Notes: generated by a model from the sequence alone, not told the origin. Shown: positions 26,411-37,485, counted from the stretch's first letter. The stretch: 64,000 nucleotides of DNA from a bacterium (GCA_021846445.1 JAJZWY010000002.1:41420-105419); one strand, 5' to 3'. Program-made: numbers and translations.

Positions 26411-27223
26411 CTATTTATTCTGGTTTACCTCTTGATAAGCTTTATACCAAATTAATGTCACGGAGTTTATAATTATTGGAATTAATTTATTTTTAATTTC
26501 CTGAGACATCTTTAAGGTCCAACCTGAATCCATGAATTCATGATAGATATCTAATCGGTAGACCTTTCTAACATTTTTCAGAAACCATTTATTTAGATCT
26601 AAATCGGTAACCAGATCTATGTCCTTTTTAGATGGAATAAACTCATTAAAACGAACTGGTGCGATTAATGTAGCTATACCGAATTCAAATGATGCGTGAG
26701 TTGTAAATAAACCTTTGGGACCCCACATTTTCCAATTATTTTTTAAGGCCTCCTTGCTATCGATGCCGGGCATCACTAGTTTCTTTTTTAGAGTTGATCT
26801 ATCCTCATTTGAATGGCCATTCCTTAGTTTAGATAATTCTTTATCATATGGAAAATGATGAGCAGGAGTTAATCCGTCAACAACCGCATGAGCTAACCAG
26901 GCTGCTTCGAATGACATTTTAATCTTATCTTTTTGTTTTAAGGCGAAAACTAAATTCTTGTAATGTAATTCAATATCATAAATCAAAGGACTATTGGTTG
27001 GATTGTTGGGATCTATAAAATGCCAAGGCTCGTTGTTTGCAGGGCTTTTCCTTTTAATTCCATCAGGTCCTTTATCTCCCTCAAACTTAATAATCTCCTT
27101 AGCAGTCGGAAATTCGATATCCGGTAATATAACAGATAGATGTTTTCGGGCAATTCGATCTATTTTTTGGTGTGCTCCAATAACAGAACCAGACATCCTC
27201 GTTAGTGTTGTTCCAGAATACAT
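26411..27223 (-). CDS. Putative zinc-dependent phospholipase C / P1-nuclease-fold protein
   Basis: 270-aa helical protein. Histidines and acids are placed as in the zinc-dependent phospholipase C / S1-P1 nuclease fold: His18, Trp67-His68, His112 and Asp116 in AAWLAHAVVDGLTPAHHF, His122/123, and His176 with Glu180 in LFTTHASFEFG. No signal peptide is seen, so if it is an enzyme it would act in the cytoplasm or at the inner membrane face. Family assignment rests on motif spacing alone. It follows recG by 8 bases and is likely in one transcript with tyrS and recG. No Shine-Dalgarno site is seen. Confidence 0.55.
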   Translation of the reverse strand: MYSGTTLTRMSGSVIGAHQKIDRIARKHLSVILPDIEFPTAKEIIKFEGDKGPDGIKRKSPANNEPWHFIDPNNPTNSPLIYDIELHYKNLVFALKQKDKIKMSFEAAWLAHAVVDGLTPAHHFPYDKELSKLRNGHSNEDRSTLKKKLVMPGIDSKEALKNNWKMWGPKGLFTTHASFEFGIATLIAPVRFNEFIPSKKDIDLVTDLDLNKWFLKNVRKVYRLDIYHEFMDSGWTLKMSQEIKNKLIPIIINSVTLIWYKAYQEVNQNK

Positions 27224-27231
27224 ATATTTAT

Positions 27232-29265
27232 TTAGTCTAAATTAATTATTTTTTTAATATCGTTAGCTTTATCAAGTAGCGTTTTATATTCTATCATATT
27301 ATGCTTTTGATAAAAATCCTGAGCTGCCTCAAGAGTTAATTTATTGAGACGAAGATCATTTATGTTCGATAATCGTAAATCCATATTTTTACCATGTTGA
27401 AAGATTCCATAAATTGAACCTGGACCTCTAATTTTAAGATCCATCTCGGCAACATCAAATCCGTTAGATGCTGATTGAAGAATCTTTAACCTTTTTGGGT
27501 TGTCTTTTTCAGGATCAAAAAGTAAATAACAACTTCCAGCTAATTTATGTCTTCCTACTCTTCCTTTTAACTGATATAACTGAGCTAGCCCAAACTTATC
27601 ACTTTCATAAATAACAATTTGGGTTGCCATCGGATTGTCGATACCTACCTCTATAATCGTTGTCGATATTAATATATCAATCTTTCGATTAATAAAATCA
27701 TCCATAATTTTTGTTTTAAGAGTAGTTTTCATTTTTCCATGAATAGTTGCCACCTTAAACTCTGGATAAAAAGTTTTAGTTTGTTCTTGGACTTTAGCAA
27801 TTGAATAATGATCGTTTAACTTAGAGTCAATTGAGCGACAGACAATTATAAGTTGCTCCCTATTATCTAAATGTTTCTTAATACTAGTAATATGTTTTGT
27901 ATAGTCAAAATATGACGAGATAATGACTTTTGGAGATTTAACCTTGATCGGCTTAATACTGAGTTTAGAGATCTTTAGTTCATGGAATAAAGTAAGGGCT
28001 AAACTTCTTGGTATGGGTGTAGCACTTAAGGATAGTAAATGTGGCATAAATTCTGATTTTTGTTTTAAAAGTTGTCTTTGATGTACCCCAAAACGGTGCT
28101 GTTCGTCTATAATAACGAGCGCTAACTTTTTAAATTTTAAGTCTACTTGGATCAGACTATGTGTACCAATAATGAATTTTATTTTAGCGTCTTTCAGATT
28201 TTGATAAATTTCTTGAGTTTCATTTTTGGTTAACGAAGAGCTTAAGAATGCTACTTGTTTGGAAATACCAAGATTCTTAAACAGACTTCTAATGTTTTTA
28301 TAATGTTGTCTTGCTAATATTTCGGTTGGAGCCATTAAAGCTACCTGAAAGTCATTTTTAATAATTATGTAGGCAATACAAATTGCAATTACTGTTTTTC
28401 CCGTTCCAACATCACCTTCAATTAAACGATTCATCGGTTCAGCTTTTTGTAAATCTTTTATTATTTGCCAAATTATTATTTTTTGTTGGTCGGTTAACTC
28501 AAAGGGAAGAGCCTCCAAAAACTGCTTAGTATGCTCTAAATCAAATTTTATACTATAAGAACTTAATAGCTTATTCTCCTCTTTTAGAAGAATAGCGCTT
28601 AAATTTAGAATAAACATATTCTCAAAATCAATTCGGTATTTTGCTCTTTGGAGCATTTCGCTGTTTCTGGGGAAATGAATATTTCTTAGGGCTTCGTTAA
28701 TATTTAAAAGATTATATTGATCCAATATTTGATTAGGCAATAGTTCCTGGTCAAGTTCATTTTCTTGAATAAGGGAGTAAACGATTTTTCTGATATCCGA
28801 TGATTTAAGTCCTTTTGTCTGATGGTAGATTGGAACAATTCGCCCAGAATTAATGTTTGGGGATTGAACACTTTCGATAGTTGGACTAATGATTGAAAAA
28901 CTTCCGTATTTTAAGTCAAGTTTCCCGCTCAAAAAATATTCTATGTCAGGATTTAACATTTTTTTTCGATAACTTTGATCGAACCAAATAACTTTAAGTT
29001 TAGCTGTTTCATCATAGCAATCAGCTTGAGTGATTAAATGATGATTTTTAGTTCTAAATTCTTTTATATTATTGAATTTGACAACTAAATTTATGTTTCC
29101 TGGCTGAGCATCCTTGATTTTAATAATTTGGGAATAGTCTAAGTATTTTGTTGGAAAGAAATAAATTAAATCTTTCAATTTAAAAACATTTAAATTTCTA
29201 AAATACTCTTTTTTCTGTTTACCTATTCCCTTTATATTTTGGATGTCACAAAGAAGATCTAACAT
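27232..29265 (-). CDS. recG: ATP-dependent DNA helicase RecG
   Basis: Superfamily 2 helicase of 677 aa that remodels stalled forks and Holliday junctions. The N-terminal wedge (OB) domain occupies roughly residues 1-220; Walker A is EGDVGTGKTVIA, the DExH box is IDEQHRFGVHQR, and motif VI is QLKGRVGRHKLAGSCYLLF. The length is close to the family norm. It begins directly after the tyrS stop. Confidence 0.95.
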   Translation of the reverse strand: MLDLLCDIQNIKGIGKQKKEYFRNLNVFKLKDLIYFFPTKYLDYSQIIKIKDAQPGNINLVVKFNNIKEFRTKNHHLITQADCYDETAKLKVIWFDQSYRKKMLNPDIEYFLSGKLDLKYGSFSIISPTIESVQSPNINSGRIVPIYHQTKGLKSSDIRKIVYSLIQENELDQELLPNQILDQYNLLNINEALRNIHFPRNSEMLQRAKYRIDFENMFILNLSAILLKEENKLLSSYSIKFDLEHTKQFLEALPFELTDQQKIIIWQIIKDLQKAEPMNRLIEGDVGTGKTVIAICIAYIIIKNDFQVALMAPTEILARQHYKNIRSLFKNLGISKQVAFLSSSLTKNETQEIYQNLKDAKIKFIIGTHSLIQVDLKFKKLALVIIDEQHRFGVHQRQLLKQKSEFMPHLLSLSATPIPRSLALTLFHELKISKLSIKPIKVKSPKVIISSYFDYTKHITSIKKHLDNREQLIIVCRSIDSKLNDHYSIAKVQEQTKTFYPEFKVATIHGKMKTTLKTKIMDDFINRKIDILISTTIIEVGIDNPMATQIVIYESDKFGLAQLYQLKGRVGRHKLAGSCYLLFDPEKDNPKRLKILQSASNGFDVAEMDLKIRGPGSIYGIFQHGKNMDLRLSNINDLRLNKLTLEAAQDFYQKHNMIEYKTLLDKANDIKKIINLD

Positions 29266-30510
29266 TTATTTTGTATAAATTAAGAAACTCTCATTAAGGG
29301 ATTTCCCTTTTCGAATTAGGGCATATTTACCAGAAAAATCCTCAGGTCCTAGATGATCATGATTGAATCTATTATTATTTAGATAAACACCACCATCTTG
29401 GATTAATTTCCTAGCCTCTGCCTTTGATTTACAGAAACCGATTTCAACCAATAAATCAATGGTTTTAATTTGATGATTTATTTGAATAGAGCCAATCTCA
29501 TTTTGGAGTTCAGTTAAGGTTTGTTGATTAATTAAACTAATATCTTTTTTATTTGTTAGATAATCGGTTACATTTTGGGCGATTAAGGCTTTTTCGCTCC
29601 CGTATAGATAAGTAGTAATTAGATTAGCTAGAGTTCTTTGAGCCAATCTAGAAGCAGGATCTTTCTTAAATTGTTTTAGTAGTTGGTCAAATTCTTCTTT
29701 TGTAATAAAAGTGTATATTTTTAAATAATCTAAAACGTTTAGATCATCAACATTTATCCAAAATTGATAAAATTTAGTAATTGACGTCTTTTGGGAATCT
29801 AACCAAATAGCTCCATCTTCAGATTTTCCAAACTTTACACCGGTAGCCTTGTTAATGATTAGGGGCATAGTTAAAACATTTACTTCTTTTTGGGCTACTC
29901 GTCTTATAATGTCTACTCCGGCAATAGCATTCCCCCATTGGTCTGCTCCAGCTAATTGTAGATTTACAGCATATTTGTGGTTTAAGTAATAAAAATCGTA
30001 TCCTTGAATTAAAGAATAGCTAAATTCAGCATAACTCAAACCATTATTTTGATCATTGATTCTGCTCTGAACGAATTCTCTAGAGAGCATAGTACGTAAA
30101 GGGATAAAATAACCAAAGTCTCTTAAAAAATCTATAAATCTTATATCTTTGAACCAATCATAGTTATCGACAATTGTTACTCGATCTTCAAAAAGCTTCT
30201 TAAGCTGTAATTTAATCTTTTGCCTATTTTGGCTGATTACTTCCATATCTTTTAGTTCTCTTTTTTTAGATAGACCATCAGGATCACCAATCAAACCCGT
30301 CGCACCACCAATTAACAAAAATACTTTATGCCCCGCTTTTAAAAAATGATCAACCATAATTAATGGGGCAAGGTTACCGACGGTTAAAGAATCTGCGCTC
30401 GGGTCAACACCAAAATAGAGAACTTGTTTAGTTCTATCTAGTTCATCAATATCCCTAAATGTGCTTTGATTGATAAAACCACGCCAACTAAGTTCTTCGC
30501 TCAATTTCAT
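29266..30510 (-). CDS. tyrS: Tyrosine-tRNA ligase
   Basis: Class I synthetase of 414 aa. The nucleotide-binding signature, usually HIGH or HIGN, reads TVGN in ADSLTVGNL; the KMSKS-like loop is KFGKS; the tyrosine-pocket block YDFYYLNHKY and GADQWGNAIAG are present; the C-terminal S4-like domain (LVEIGFCKSKAEARKLIQDGGVYLN) is complete. TATAAT ends 9 bases before the ATG with no Shine-Dalgarno site, so the mRNA is predicted leaderless. Likely first gene of a tyrS-recG-(PLC-like) transcript. Confidence 0.95.
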   Translation of the reverse strand: MKLSEELSWRGFINQSTFRDIDELDRTKQVLYFGVDPSADSLTVGNLAPLIMVDHFLKAGHKVFLLIGGATGLIGDPDGLSKKRELKDMEVISQNRQKIKLQLKKLFEDRVTIVDNYDWFKDIRFIDFLRDFGYFIPLRTMLSREFVQSRINDQNNGLSYAEFSYSLIQGYDFYYLNHKYAVNLQLAGADQWGNAIAGVDIIRRVAQKEVNVLTMPLIINKATGVKFGKSEDGAIWLDSQKTSITKFYQFWINVDDLNVLDYLKIYTFITKEEFDQLLKQFKKDPASRLAQRTLANLITTYLYGSEKALIAQNVTDYLTNKKDISLINQQTLTELQNEIGSIQINHQIKTIDLLVEIGFCKSKAEARKLIQDGGVYLNNNRFNHDHLGPEDFSGKYALIRKGKSLNESFLIYTK

Positions 30511-30519
30511 AATTTATCT

Positions 30520-30525
30520 ATTATA
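30520..30525 (-). promoter_or_regulatory. -10 box of tyrS (leaderless arrangement)
   Basis: Minus-strand TATAAT, nine bases before the tyrS ATG. The -35 region is poor. With transcription starting 6-8 bases after the box, the mRNA would begin within about 3 bases of the start codon. Confidence 0.5.
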
Positions 30526-30564
30526 ATCCTTTTTAGCTTCTTAAATCTATAAGTTATAAAAAAA

Positions 30565-30595
30565 TTGACACTTTCAGATAAATAATTGCTATAAT
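30565..30595 (+). promoter_or_regulatory. Promoter of the penicillin-binding protein gene
   Basis: TTGACA (30565-30570) and TATAAT (30590-30595) with a 19-base spacer and TG two bases before the -10. The leader is about 40 bases and has AAGGAG at 30626-30631, 12 bases before the ATG. Confidence 0.55.
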
Positions 30596-30643
30596 TTTAT
30601 TAAAAGCGAGCAAGTTAACAATTCCAAGGAGATAAAAATAGTA

Positions 30644-33577
30644 ATGTCAGATCATCGTTTTAAACATTACAGAGCTCATTCAAGGAGTACGAAGATATCT
30701 AAAGATCTGCCCACAACAATTAATAGAAGAAAATACAGAAAAGAAAAAAAAGCTCAACGTAAGGCCCTCTATTTGAGTACTCTCCCCAAAAATAAAATTA
30801 AAAGATTACTATATAGGATAAAACCAGGACATTTATTTCATTACTGGTTTAGTTTAGATGGCCTGATAATGAGCTTAAAATTGTTTAGTATATTTGTTGT
30901 TTTAGGCTTTATTGTCACCTTGGGATTATTCGCTTATTACCGTAGAGAGTTACCTCAATTAAAAGATATATCTGGAGATAATATAGGAGGAAGTGTTTCT
31001 TATTACGATCGTACCGGGAAAATACTCCTTTTTGAAGATTATTCTGGTATAAAACGAATACCTGTCCAAAGTAACCAGATTTCTAATTATATGAAAGAAG
31101 CTACGGTAGCTATTGAAGATAAAAATTTTTATACAGAAGGAGCTTTCGATATCCGAGGAATAATCCGAGCAGCTTTTCATGACATTTTTAATAGAGGTGG
31201 TGTATTAGAGGGTGGATCAACCATAACCCAACAAGTAGTTAAACTAAATGAAAACTGGACTAATAATCGAACAATTACCCGAAAAATTAAGGAATTAATA
31301 TTAGCTGTTGAAGTAGCACGAGAATATACCAAAAGTCAGATTTTAACTGGATATTTAAATATTGCCCCGTACGGAGGTATAGATTATGGAGTTCAGAGTG
31401 CTGCTCAAGACTACTTCCATGAAAATGCTTCTCAATTAGATTTAGCTCAATCTGCCCTGCTAGCTGCTATGCCCCAATCACCAGCGCTATATTCACCCTA
31501 TGGTTCAACTCGCTTTAATCCTGCGGCAGGGAATACTTTCAATGCTCAGGCATTGCTGGGAAGACAACATTACATTTTAAACTTAATGGTTTCCCAACAT
31601 TTAATTAGTGCTTCTCAAGCTAACGCTGCTAAGAAAGAAAATGTCTTAAACGAAATACATCCTATGCAAGGTAAATATACGAACATTAAGGCGCCCTATT
31701 TTGTACTCGTTGCCAAACAACAATTAGAAAATCAGCTTGGATCTCAGGTAGTAAGCCGAGGCGGACTAAAAGTTATCACTACTCTTAGTATGCCATTACA
31801 AAAGTATGCTGAAACTGATGTTGCCAACAATTATAATAATGTTGTTAGCGATAATGGTGATGAAGAAGCTATTGTAGCCGAAAGTGTTAAGACAGGGCAA
31901 ATCGTAGCATTAGTTGGAGGTGTAAATTTCAATAATCCAGCATACGGTCAAATTAATTATGCAAACATCAATGTATCGCCTGGCTCTTCTGTAAAACCTG
32001 CAGTTTACGGTACATTTATTAATAATAATACGAACGTAGGTGCAGGGTCAGTTTTATACGATGTCCAACAGCCTATTATGAATTATTACCCGTGCACCAA
32101 TAAAGCTCTTCCGCTTTATGGTGGAAATTGTTTGTGGGATTACGACTTTAAGTACCCAGGGCCCGAAACTCTGAGATATGCCCTTGGTGGATCAAGGAAT
32201 GTTCCCGCTATTAAAACAGTTCTATCTGAAGTTCCAAACGACACTTCAAATGGCCATATTGACTCCATTAATAAGTTCATTTCTACCTTTAACTCAATGA
32301 TGGACGTTAAAGATGGCTATACTTGTTATCAACCAAACGTCAATGTTGAAACTGCTGGACCTAATCAACAAACTCAATGTTATGCATCTGCGGGCATTGG
32401 TGACGGAGCTTACATTCATATCGATAATCAAGTAAATATGGATGCAACACTTGCTCGCCTAGGTCAAGCCATACCAGAAACATATATCTTAAAAGTAACC
32501 GATGCATCAGGAAAAACTTTATATAAATGGACTCAACCTAAGCCCTACCAGGCTATCCGAACTGACGCAGCCTACATAATAGATAATATCCTAAGTGACC
32601 CAAGGGCTTCTTATTTACCGGGATATTGTACAGCCACAAATTGTACTCCTCTTTCTAGTTTTGGCTATAAATTTCAAAGATATAATGGTTGGGATATTGC
32701 TATAAAAACTGGAACGACCAATTATGGTTTTGATGGTTTAATGACAGCATGGAATACTCAATATGCAGTGGTTAGTTGGGTTGGTTATCATACTCGAAAT
32801 AGGCCTCTAAAAGCTGGCCAAATGGAATATTTAACTGAACCACTAACCAGAACATTCATGACTCAAGCTCTTAGTGCTCTTAACGAAAAACCAATTAATT
32901 GGGTACAGCCCTCAGATATTAAAGTTCTGCCCGCCTATGTCCAAAGAACTCACATAGACTTTGGTGACCAAGAACCTGGCCCGACCATGGAACTATTCCC
33001 ATCGTGGTATCAAGGCAAGAATTCTGGAATAACGTCTGAGACTATTGATAAAGTTAGTGGGCTTTTGGCAACCTCTTGTACCCCAAATCTAGCAAAAGAA
33101 GTTATTAGTGGAGCTAATGATTCTTCTTTCTCGGTAGATATATTCTACCCAAAATTCGTAGGTAATGAACAAAACCTATCAGGAACAAGCCTTTTGAGAA
33201 CCATTTCAACCTCTCAAACAGATAATGTACATAATTGCAATGATTCACCGCCAAAAATAACGGTAACGGTTTCATCAACTACTGGATCACCAAGTTCAGC
33301 ATGTATAGGCTCATGTACTATAACAGTAGCTGCGTCCCAAGGAACTCATCCTCTATCAGGGGGAAGTTATCAGACTTCGCCTGCCGGTACCGTCCAAATT
33401 TTACTAAATGGAAGCCAAATTGTTGCAATCAAAATACCCACTACATCCTCTTCTAATTTTAACTATTCATTTCTATATAAGCCTACTTCTTCTGGAAGCG
33501 GGACAATAACGGCAAACGTAATCGATAGCGTTTTATATGAAGGTTCATCATCAACAAGTATCAATTACGCACCTTAA
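30644..33577 (+). CDS. Class A penicillin-binding protein (transglycosylase-transpeptidase)
   Basis: Bifunctional peptidoglycan synthase of 977 aa, anchored in the inner membrane. A basic cytoplasmic N-terminus is followed by a membrane helix at about residues 78-98. The glycosyltransferase domain has the catalytic Glu158 in AIEDKNFY and GGSTITQQ at 190-197. The transpeptidase domain has the active-site SSVK at 448-451, an SRN motif in GGSRNVPA and KTGTT from residue 688. A Ser/Thr-rich C-terminal tail of about 130 residues with paired cysteines looks like an Ig-like domain, probably extracytoplasmic. The conserved His of the EDxxFxxH motif is replaced. Confidence 0.94.
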   Translation: MSDHRFKHYRAHSRSTKISKDLPTTINRRKYRKEKKAQRKALYLSTLPKNKIKRLLYRIKPGHLFHYWFSLDGLIMSLKLFSIFVVLGFIVTLGLFAYYRRELPQLKDISGDNIGGSVSYYDRTGKILLFEDYSGIKRIPVQSNQISNYMKEATVAIEDKNFYTEGAFDIRGIIRAAFHDIFNRGGVLEGGSTITQQVVKLNENWTNNRTITRKIKELILAVEVAREYTKSQILTGYLNIAPYGGIDYGVQSAAQDYFHENASQLDLAQSALLAAMPQSPALYSPYGSTRFNPAAGNTFNAQALLGRQHYILNLMVSQHLISASQANAAKKENVLNEIHPMQGKYTNIKAPYFVLVAKQQLENQLGSQVVSRGGLKVITTLSMPLQKYAETDVANNYNNVVSDNGDEEAIVAESVKTGQIVALVGGVNFNNPAYGQINYANINVSPGSSVKPAVYGTFINNNTNVGAGSVLYDVQQPIMNYYPCTNKALPLYGGNCLWDYDFKYPGPETLRYALGGSRNVPAIKTVLSEVPNDTSNGHIDSINKFISTFNSMMDVKDGYTCYQPNVNVETAGPNQQTQCYASAGIGDGAYIHIDNQVNMDATLARLGQAIPETYILKVTDASGKTLYKWTQPKPYQAIRTDAAYIIDNILSDPRASYLPGYCTATNCTPLSSFGYKFQRYNGWDIAIKTGTTNYGFDGLMTAWNTQYAVVSWVGYHTRNRPLKAGQMEYLTEPLTRTFMTQALSALNEKPINWVQPSDIKVLPAYVQRTHIDFGDQEPGPTMELFPSWYQGKNSGITSETIDKVSGLLATSCTPNLAKEVISGANDSSFSVDIFYPKFVGNEQNLSGTSLLRTISTSQTDNVHNCNDSPPKITVTVSSTTGSPSSACIGSCTITVAASQGTHPLSGGSYQTSPAGTVQILLNGSQIVAIKIPTTSSSNFNYSFLYKPTSSGSGTITANVIDSVLYEGSSSTSINYAP

Positions 33578-33582
33578 AAATA

Positions 33583-34911
33583 TTATTTTAAGTATTTGAT
33601 TAATGTTTCCCTTAAGTCTTTTTGAGGATGATAAAAAGTATCTTTAATATTAGTTTGAGGTCCAATTACACCGTCAAAATGCATTTTTTTAGCTTCATCT
33701 ACCCTAGTCTGAATTTGAGGAACATGACGTATTTCACCACTTAATCCCACTTCACCAAATAACGCATAATCCTTAACTATCTTCTTGGCAGTAGCACCAG
33801 AAGCTATTGCCATACAAATTGCTAGATCGGCACTCGGATCTTTAATGATAATTCCACCGACTATGTTTATATAAATATCTTTATCTTGAAGTTTTAACTT
33901 AGTCCTTCGCTCAAGCATAGCGATTAATAAATTCAACCGGTTAAGGTCAAAGCCACTTGTTGCTCTTTTCGGATAACCAAAACTACTTTTATTCACTAAG
34001 GCCTGAATTTCAACTAGTATGGCTTGATTTCCCTCTATCGTAGGATGGACTACTGAACCATCACTAAAAATACGTTCTTTTAATAGTGCCTCTGAGGGGT
34101 TTTTGGCAATGCTAAGGCCTGCTTTAGTCATTTCAAAAATAGCAACTTGATTAATCGAGCCAAATCTATTTTTAATTGCTCTTAATATTTTAAAGTTACC
34201 ATATTTATCTCCCTCAAATTGAAATACACTATCAACTAGATGCTCCAATACCTTTGGTCCGGCTATAAATCCATCCTTTGTAATATGCCCGATTATAATA
34301 ACAGCACTAGAAGCTTCTTTGGCGGCATTAATAATTAAAGAAGCAGAATTAGTAATTTGAGATACACTACCAGTCTGTGATCCAACCAAATAGCTTGAGA
34401 CAGTCTGGATTGAGTCAACTATTACCAAATCGTATTTCTTAGTTAGGATTGTTTTTGCTATATCATCTGAAGAAGTAGTTGAGGCTAAAAAAAGATTTTT
34501 ATTAGTTATTTTTAGCCTATCCAGTTTTAGATAAACTTGACCAATAGATTCTTCTGCAGATACAAATAGAACTTTGATTTCTGGATCTAAATAATTAACT
34601 AATTGTAAACAGAGGGTTGTTTTACCAGACCCTGGATGACCAGCAATTAACGAAACGCTACCCCTTACAATTCCATCTCCAAATATATCATTTATTTGTT
34701 TAGAAGATAATTTTATCTGGGATTGATCTACACTAATATTGGAGACTACTTCTGGAATAATTTCCCTAGCCAGGTCATCTCTTTTTGATGGAGGATGTAG
34801 ATCTTCGATCAAACTATTCCACTGACCACAATTAGGGCATTTACCGCTCCATTTATTAAATACCTCGCCACATCTTGAACACAAATAATTGTTCTTTACC
34901 TTTGACACCAT
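33583..34911 (-). CDS. radA: DNA repair protein RadA
   Basis: RecA-like branch-migration ATPase of 442 aa. An N-terminal zinc finger CSRCGEVFNKWSGKCPNC, Walker A GHPGSGKTT, the RadA-specific KNRFGS motif and the C-terminal Lon-like domain (GGIIIKDPSADLAICMAIAS) are all present. I use ATG 34909-34911 (MVSKVKN); the in-frame TTG nine bases upstream is less likely. TATAAT ends 8 bases before this ATG with no ribosome site. It lies between clpC upstream and the convergent penicillin-binding protein gene, five bases away. Confidence 0.95.
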   Translation of the reverse strand: MVSKVKNNYLCSRCGEVFNKWSGKCPNCGQWNSLIEDLHPPSKRDDLAREIIPEVVSNISVDQSQIKLSSKQINDIFGDGIVRGSVSLIAGHPGSGKTTLCLQLVNYLDPEIKVLFVSAEESIGQVYLKLDRLKITNKNLFLASTTSSDDIAKTILTKKYDLVIVDSIQTVSSYLVGSQTGSVSQITNSASLIINAAKEASSAVIIIGHITKDGFIAGPKVLEHLVDSVFQFEGDKYGNFKILRAIKNRFGSINQVAIFEMTKAGLSIAKNPSEALLKERIFSDGSVVHPTIEGNQAILVEIQALVNKSSFGYPKRATSGFDLNRLNLLIAMLERRTKLKLQDKDIYINIVGGIIIKDPSADLAICMAIASGATAKKIVKDYALFGEVGLSGEIRHVPQIQTRVDEAKKMHFDGVIGPQTNIKDTFYHPQKDLRETLIKYLK

Positions 34912-34935
34912 TAGCTTCAATTATATAGACTTATC

Positions 34936-37440
34936 CTATTTTTTGGTAGCAAGTTCTTTTGATTCATTACTCACCCTAAATAGCAGTTCATGGTTATTTG
35001 CACTAACTTTTATAATATCACCGTAATCAATCCGTTCCCCTAGAATCAAATTGGCAACATAATCCTCGATAGTTGATTCGATTAATCTTCTTAGTGGCCT
35101 TACTCCATTTTTAGGGTCATATCCGTTTGTTAAAAGGTAATCTTTAGCTTTTTTCCCAAGCTCTAGAATAATTCCTGTTTTATTTAAACGATCATTTATC
35201 TGTTCAATCTGAAGATCTATTATCTTATAAATAGTCGCTTTAGATAAATTTTTAAAGACAATAACTTTATCGATTCGATTTAGTAATTCGGGTTTTAATA
35301 GTTTTTTTATTTCTTCTAAACTTTTTGACTCAACTTTTTGGTATTCCTTTTCCAGATCGTCTGCTAGGTTCTCTTCAAAACCTAAACTTCCCTTTTTTTG
35401 AAGTTTCTCTGAACCAATATTTGAAGTGAGTATGATAATAGTATTCTTAAAATCTATTTTCCTGCCTTTTGCATCCGTTAGAACACCGTCTTCAAGAATT
35501 TGCAAAAGCATATTAAATAAGTCAGGATGGGCTTTTTCAATCTCGTCAAATAAAACCAAGGAATATGGTTTTTTGCGTATTTTGTCGGTTAATTCTCCTT
35601 CGTTTTCATAGCCAATATAGCCAGCAGGTGCACCAACTAATCTTGATACATTATGGTGTTCTCCAAATTCACTCATATCAATTTTAACGAGATTCTTGAT
35701 AGAACCAAAATATTCCTCTGCCAGTACTTTAGCTAATTCTGTTTTTCCTACACCAGTCGGACCCATGAAGATAAATGAACCTATCGGCCTATTTGGATTT
35801 GATATACCTGATCGGTTTCTTTTTATTGCTTTAACAACTTCTTTAATAGCATGCTCTTGACCCAAAATCTTTTTGGAGATAATTTTATCTAGTCTTAAGA
35901 TGTATTTAGATTCTGATTTGACTACTTTTGTTACCGGAATCCCAGTGATTCTAGCTACTACTTTTGCGATATCATCTGAACTTAAAACAAGGTCTTCTTT
36001 CTTGTGATTGTTTGATAAATTTAAAGCTTTAATTTGCTCATTAATTTTAGAAGATTCTGTTTTATATTGAGCAGCCAATTCATAATTCTGGTTATCAACA
36101 GCATCATCAATCTTAAGATTGATCAATTTAAGATCTTTTTCCAATTTCCTGATTGCTGGATTTGATTTAATCCGTTCTATTCTTAGATTAGCAGATGCCT
36201 CATCAAGCAAATCTATCGCTTTATCTGGCATAAAACGTTCACTTAAATATCTTTTTGCAAATTCTACTGTATCAACCAAGACTTCATCTGGAATTTTAAT
36301 TTGATGGAAATTTTCATAATGTTTGACTAGTCCTTTTAGGATCTTAATGGTCTCTTCTGGAGAAGGTTCATCAACATATACCGGTTGAAACCTTCTTTCA
36401 AGAGCTGAATCTTTTTCAATATATTTTGTATATTCATCTCTCGTTGTGGCCCCAATTAATTGTATGTTTTTCCGGGCTAATGCTGGTTTTAGAATATTTC
36501 CGGCATCCATTGACCCCTCGGCAGATCCAGCTCCAATAACTAGGTGAATTTCGTCAATAAAAGCAATAATATTCTTATTATTTTGAAGTTCGGAAATAAC
36601 CTTTTTTAGTCTTTCCTCAAATTCACCTCTATATTTAGTACCAGCAACCATTGCAGCTAAATCTAAAACTACTATTCTTTTTTCAATTAAACTATCTGGG
36701 ACATCCTCTTCAACAATTTTTTGGGCAAGTCCTTCAACTATGGCTGTCTTCCCAACACCTGGTTCTCCAATCAACACCGGATTATTTTTAAGTCTCCTAT
36801 TTAAGATACTTATAATTCTTTTCAACTCATTTTCACGACCCACTAACGGATCAAGCTTATTATTTTTTGCTCTGTCTGTTAGATCAATTCCATACATTTC
36901 AAGAGCACTATTCTTAATTTGTCTTGATGAATGATCTCTAAAATTAGAAAGTCTGGAATAACTATTAACTAATTGTTGATGATTAATAAACCTGCCCAGA
37001 TCATTTAGTAACAAGTCTATGTCTACATGGATATCCTTGAGTAGCAAAGTTCCGCGAGAACTTTTCTGACTTAAAATACTATACAAAATATGTTCTGTCC
37101 CCGTTAACTCTTGGTTCAATTCCTGAGATACTTCATAAGCCGTTCTTAGAGCTAATTTAGCAGTTGCACTCAATCCTTTAGCACCAATGTTAGCAGAATT
37201 TGCGGAAGGATTTAGGTTTTCTTTTACCTTTACTTTATCAATAGCAACACCAAATCCTAGAAGTATTTTTGATGCAGTAGAATCTTTGATTTGAAGTATA
37301 CCAAGAAGTAAATGTTCGGTACCAATATAAGCACTCTTCATCTCGTTAGCTAAGCTATCGGCAATCCTTAAACTTTCTCTAGCATTAGCAGTTAAGTGAT
37401 TTAAAAATTCATTAAATATTGGATTATTTTCAGGTAACAT
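34936..37440 (-). CDS. clpC: Clp ATPase ClpC
   Basis: AAA+ unfoldase of 834 aa, the partner of ClpP in protein quality control. An N-terminal double Clp repeat domain (residues 1-150) is followed by two ATPase domains with Walker [15 protein letters not shown] and [18 protein letters not shown]-like coiled-coil insertion (about residues 430-470) is typical of ClpC rather than ClpA. It is preceded by a CIRCE operator, as clpP is. Confidence 0.95.
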   Translation of the reverse strand: MLPENNPIFNEFLNHLTANARESLRIADSLANEMKSAYIGTEHLLLGILQIKDSTASKILLGFGVAIDKVKVKENLNPSANSANIGAKGLSATAKLALRTAYEVSQELNQELTGTEHILYSILSQKSSRGTLLLKDIHVDIDLLLNDLGRFINHQQLVNSYSRLSNFRDHSSRQIKNSALEMYGIDLTDRAKNNKLDPLVGRENELKRIISILNRRLKNNPVLIGEPGVGKTAIVEGLAQKIVEEDVPDSLIEKRIVVLDLAAMVAGTKYRGEFEERLKKVISELQNNKNIIAFIDEIHLVIGAGSAEGSMDAGNILKPALARKNIQLIGATTRDEYTKYIEKDSALERRFQPVYVDEPSPEETIKILKGLVKHYENFHQIKIPDEVLVDTVEFAKRYLSERFMPDKAIDLLDEASANLRIERIKSNPAIRKLEKDLKLINLKIDDAVDNQNYELAAQYKTESSKINEQIKALNLSNNHKKEDLVLSSDDIAKVVARITGIPVTKVVKSESKYILRLDKIISKKILGQEHAIKEVVKAIKRNRSGISNPNRPIGSFIFMGPTGVGKTELAKVLAEEYFGSIKNLVKIDMSEFGEHHNVSRLVGAPAGYIGYENEGELTDKIRKKPYSLVLFDEIEKAHPDLFNMLLQILEDGVLTDAKGRKIDFKNTIIILTSNIGSEKLQKKGSLGFEENLADDLEKEYQKVESKSLEEIKKLLKPELLNRIDKVIVFKNLSKATIYKIIDLQIEQINDRLNKTGIILELGKKAKDYLLTNGYDPKNGVRPLRRLIESTIEDYVANLILGERIDYGDIIKVSANNHELLFRVSNESKELATKK

Positions 37441-37485
37441 AATTTATTTAGATGATTCCTATATTATTACATACTACTATAGATA

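Noticed and set aside
33573..33592. Inverted repeat CTTAAAA/TTTTAAG between the convergent penicillin-binding protein and radA genes as a terminator
   Set aside because: The stem is only A-T pairs and overlaps both stop codons; too weak to call a terminator.
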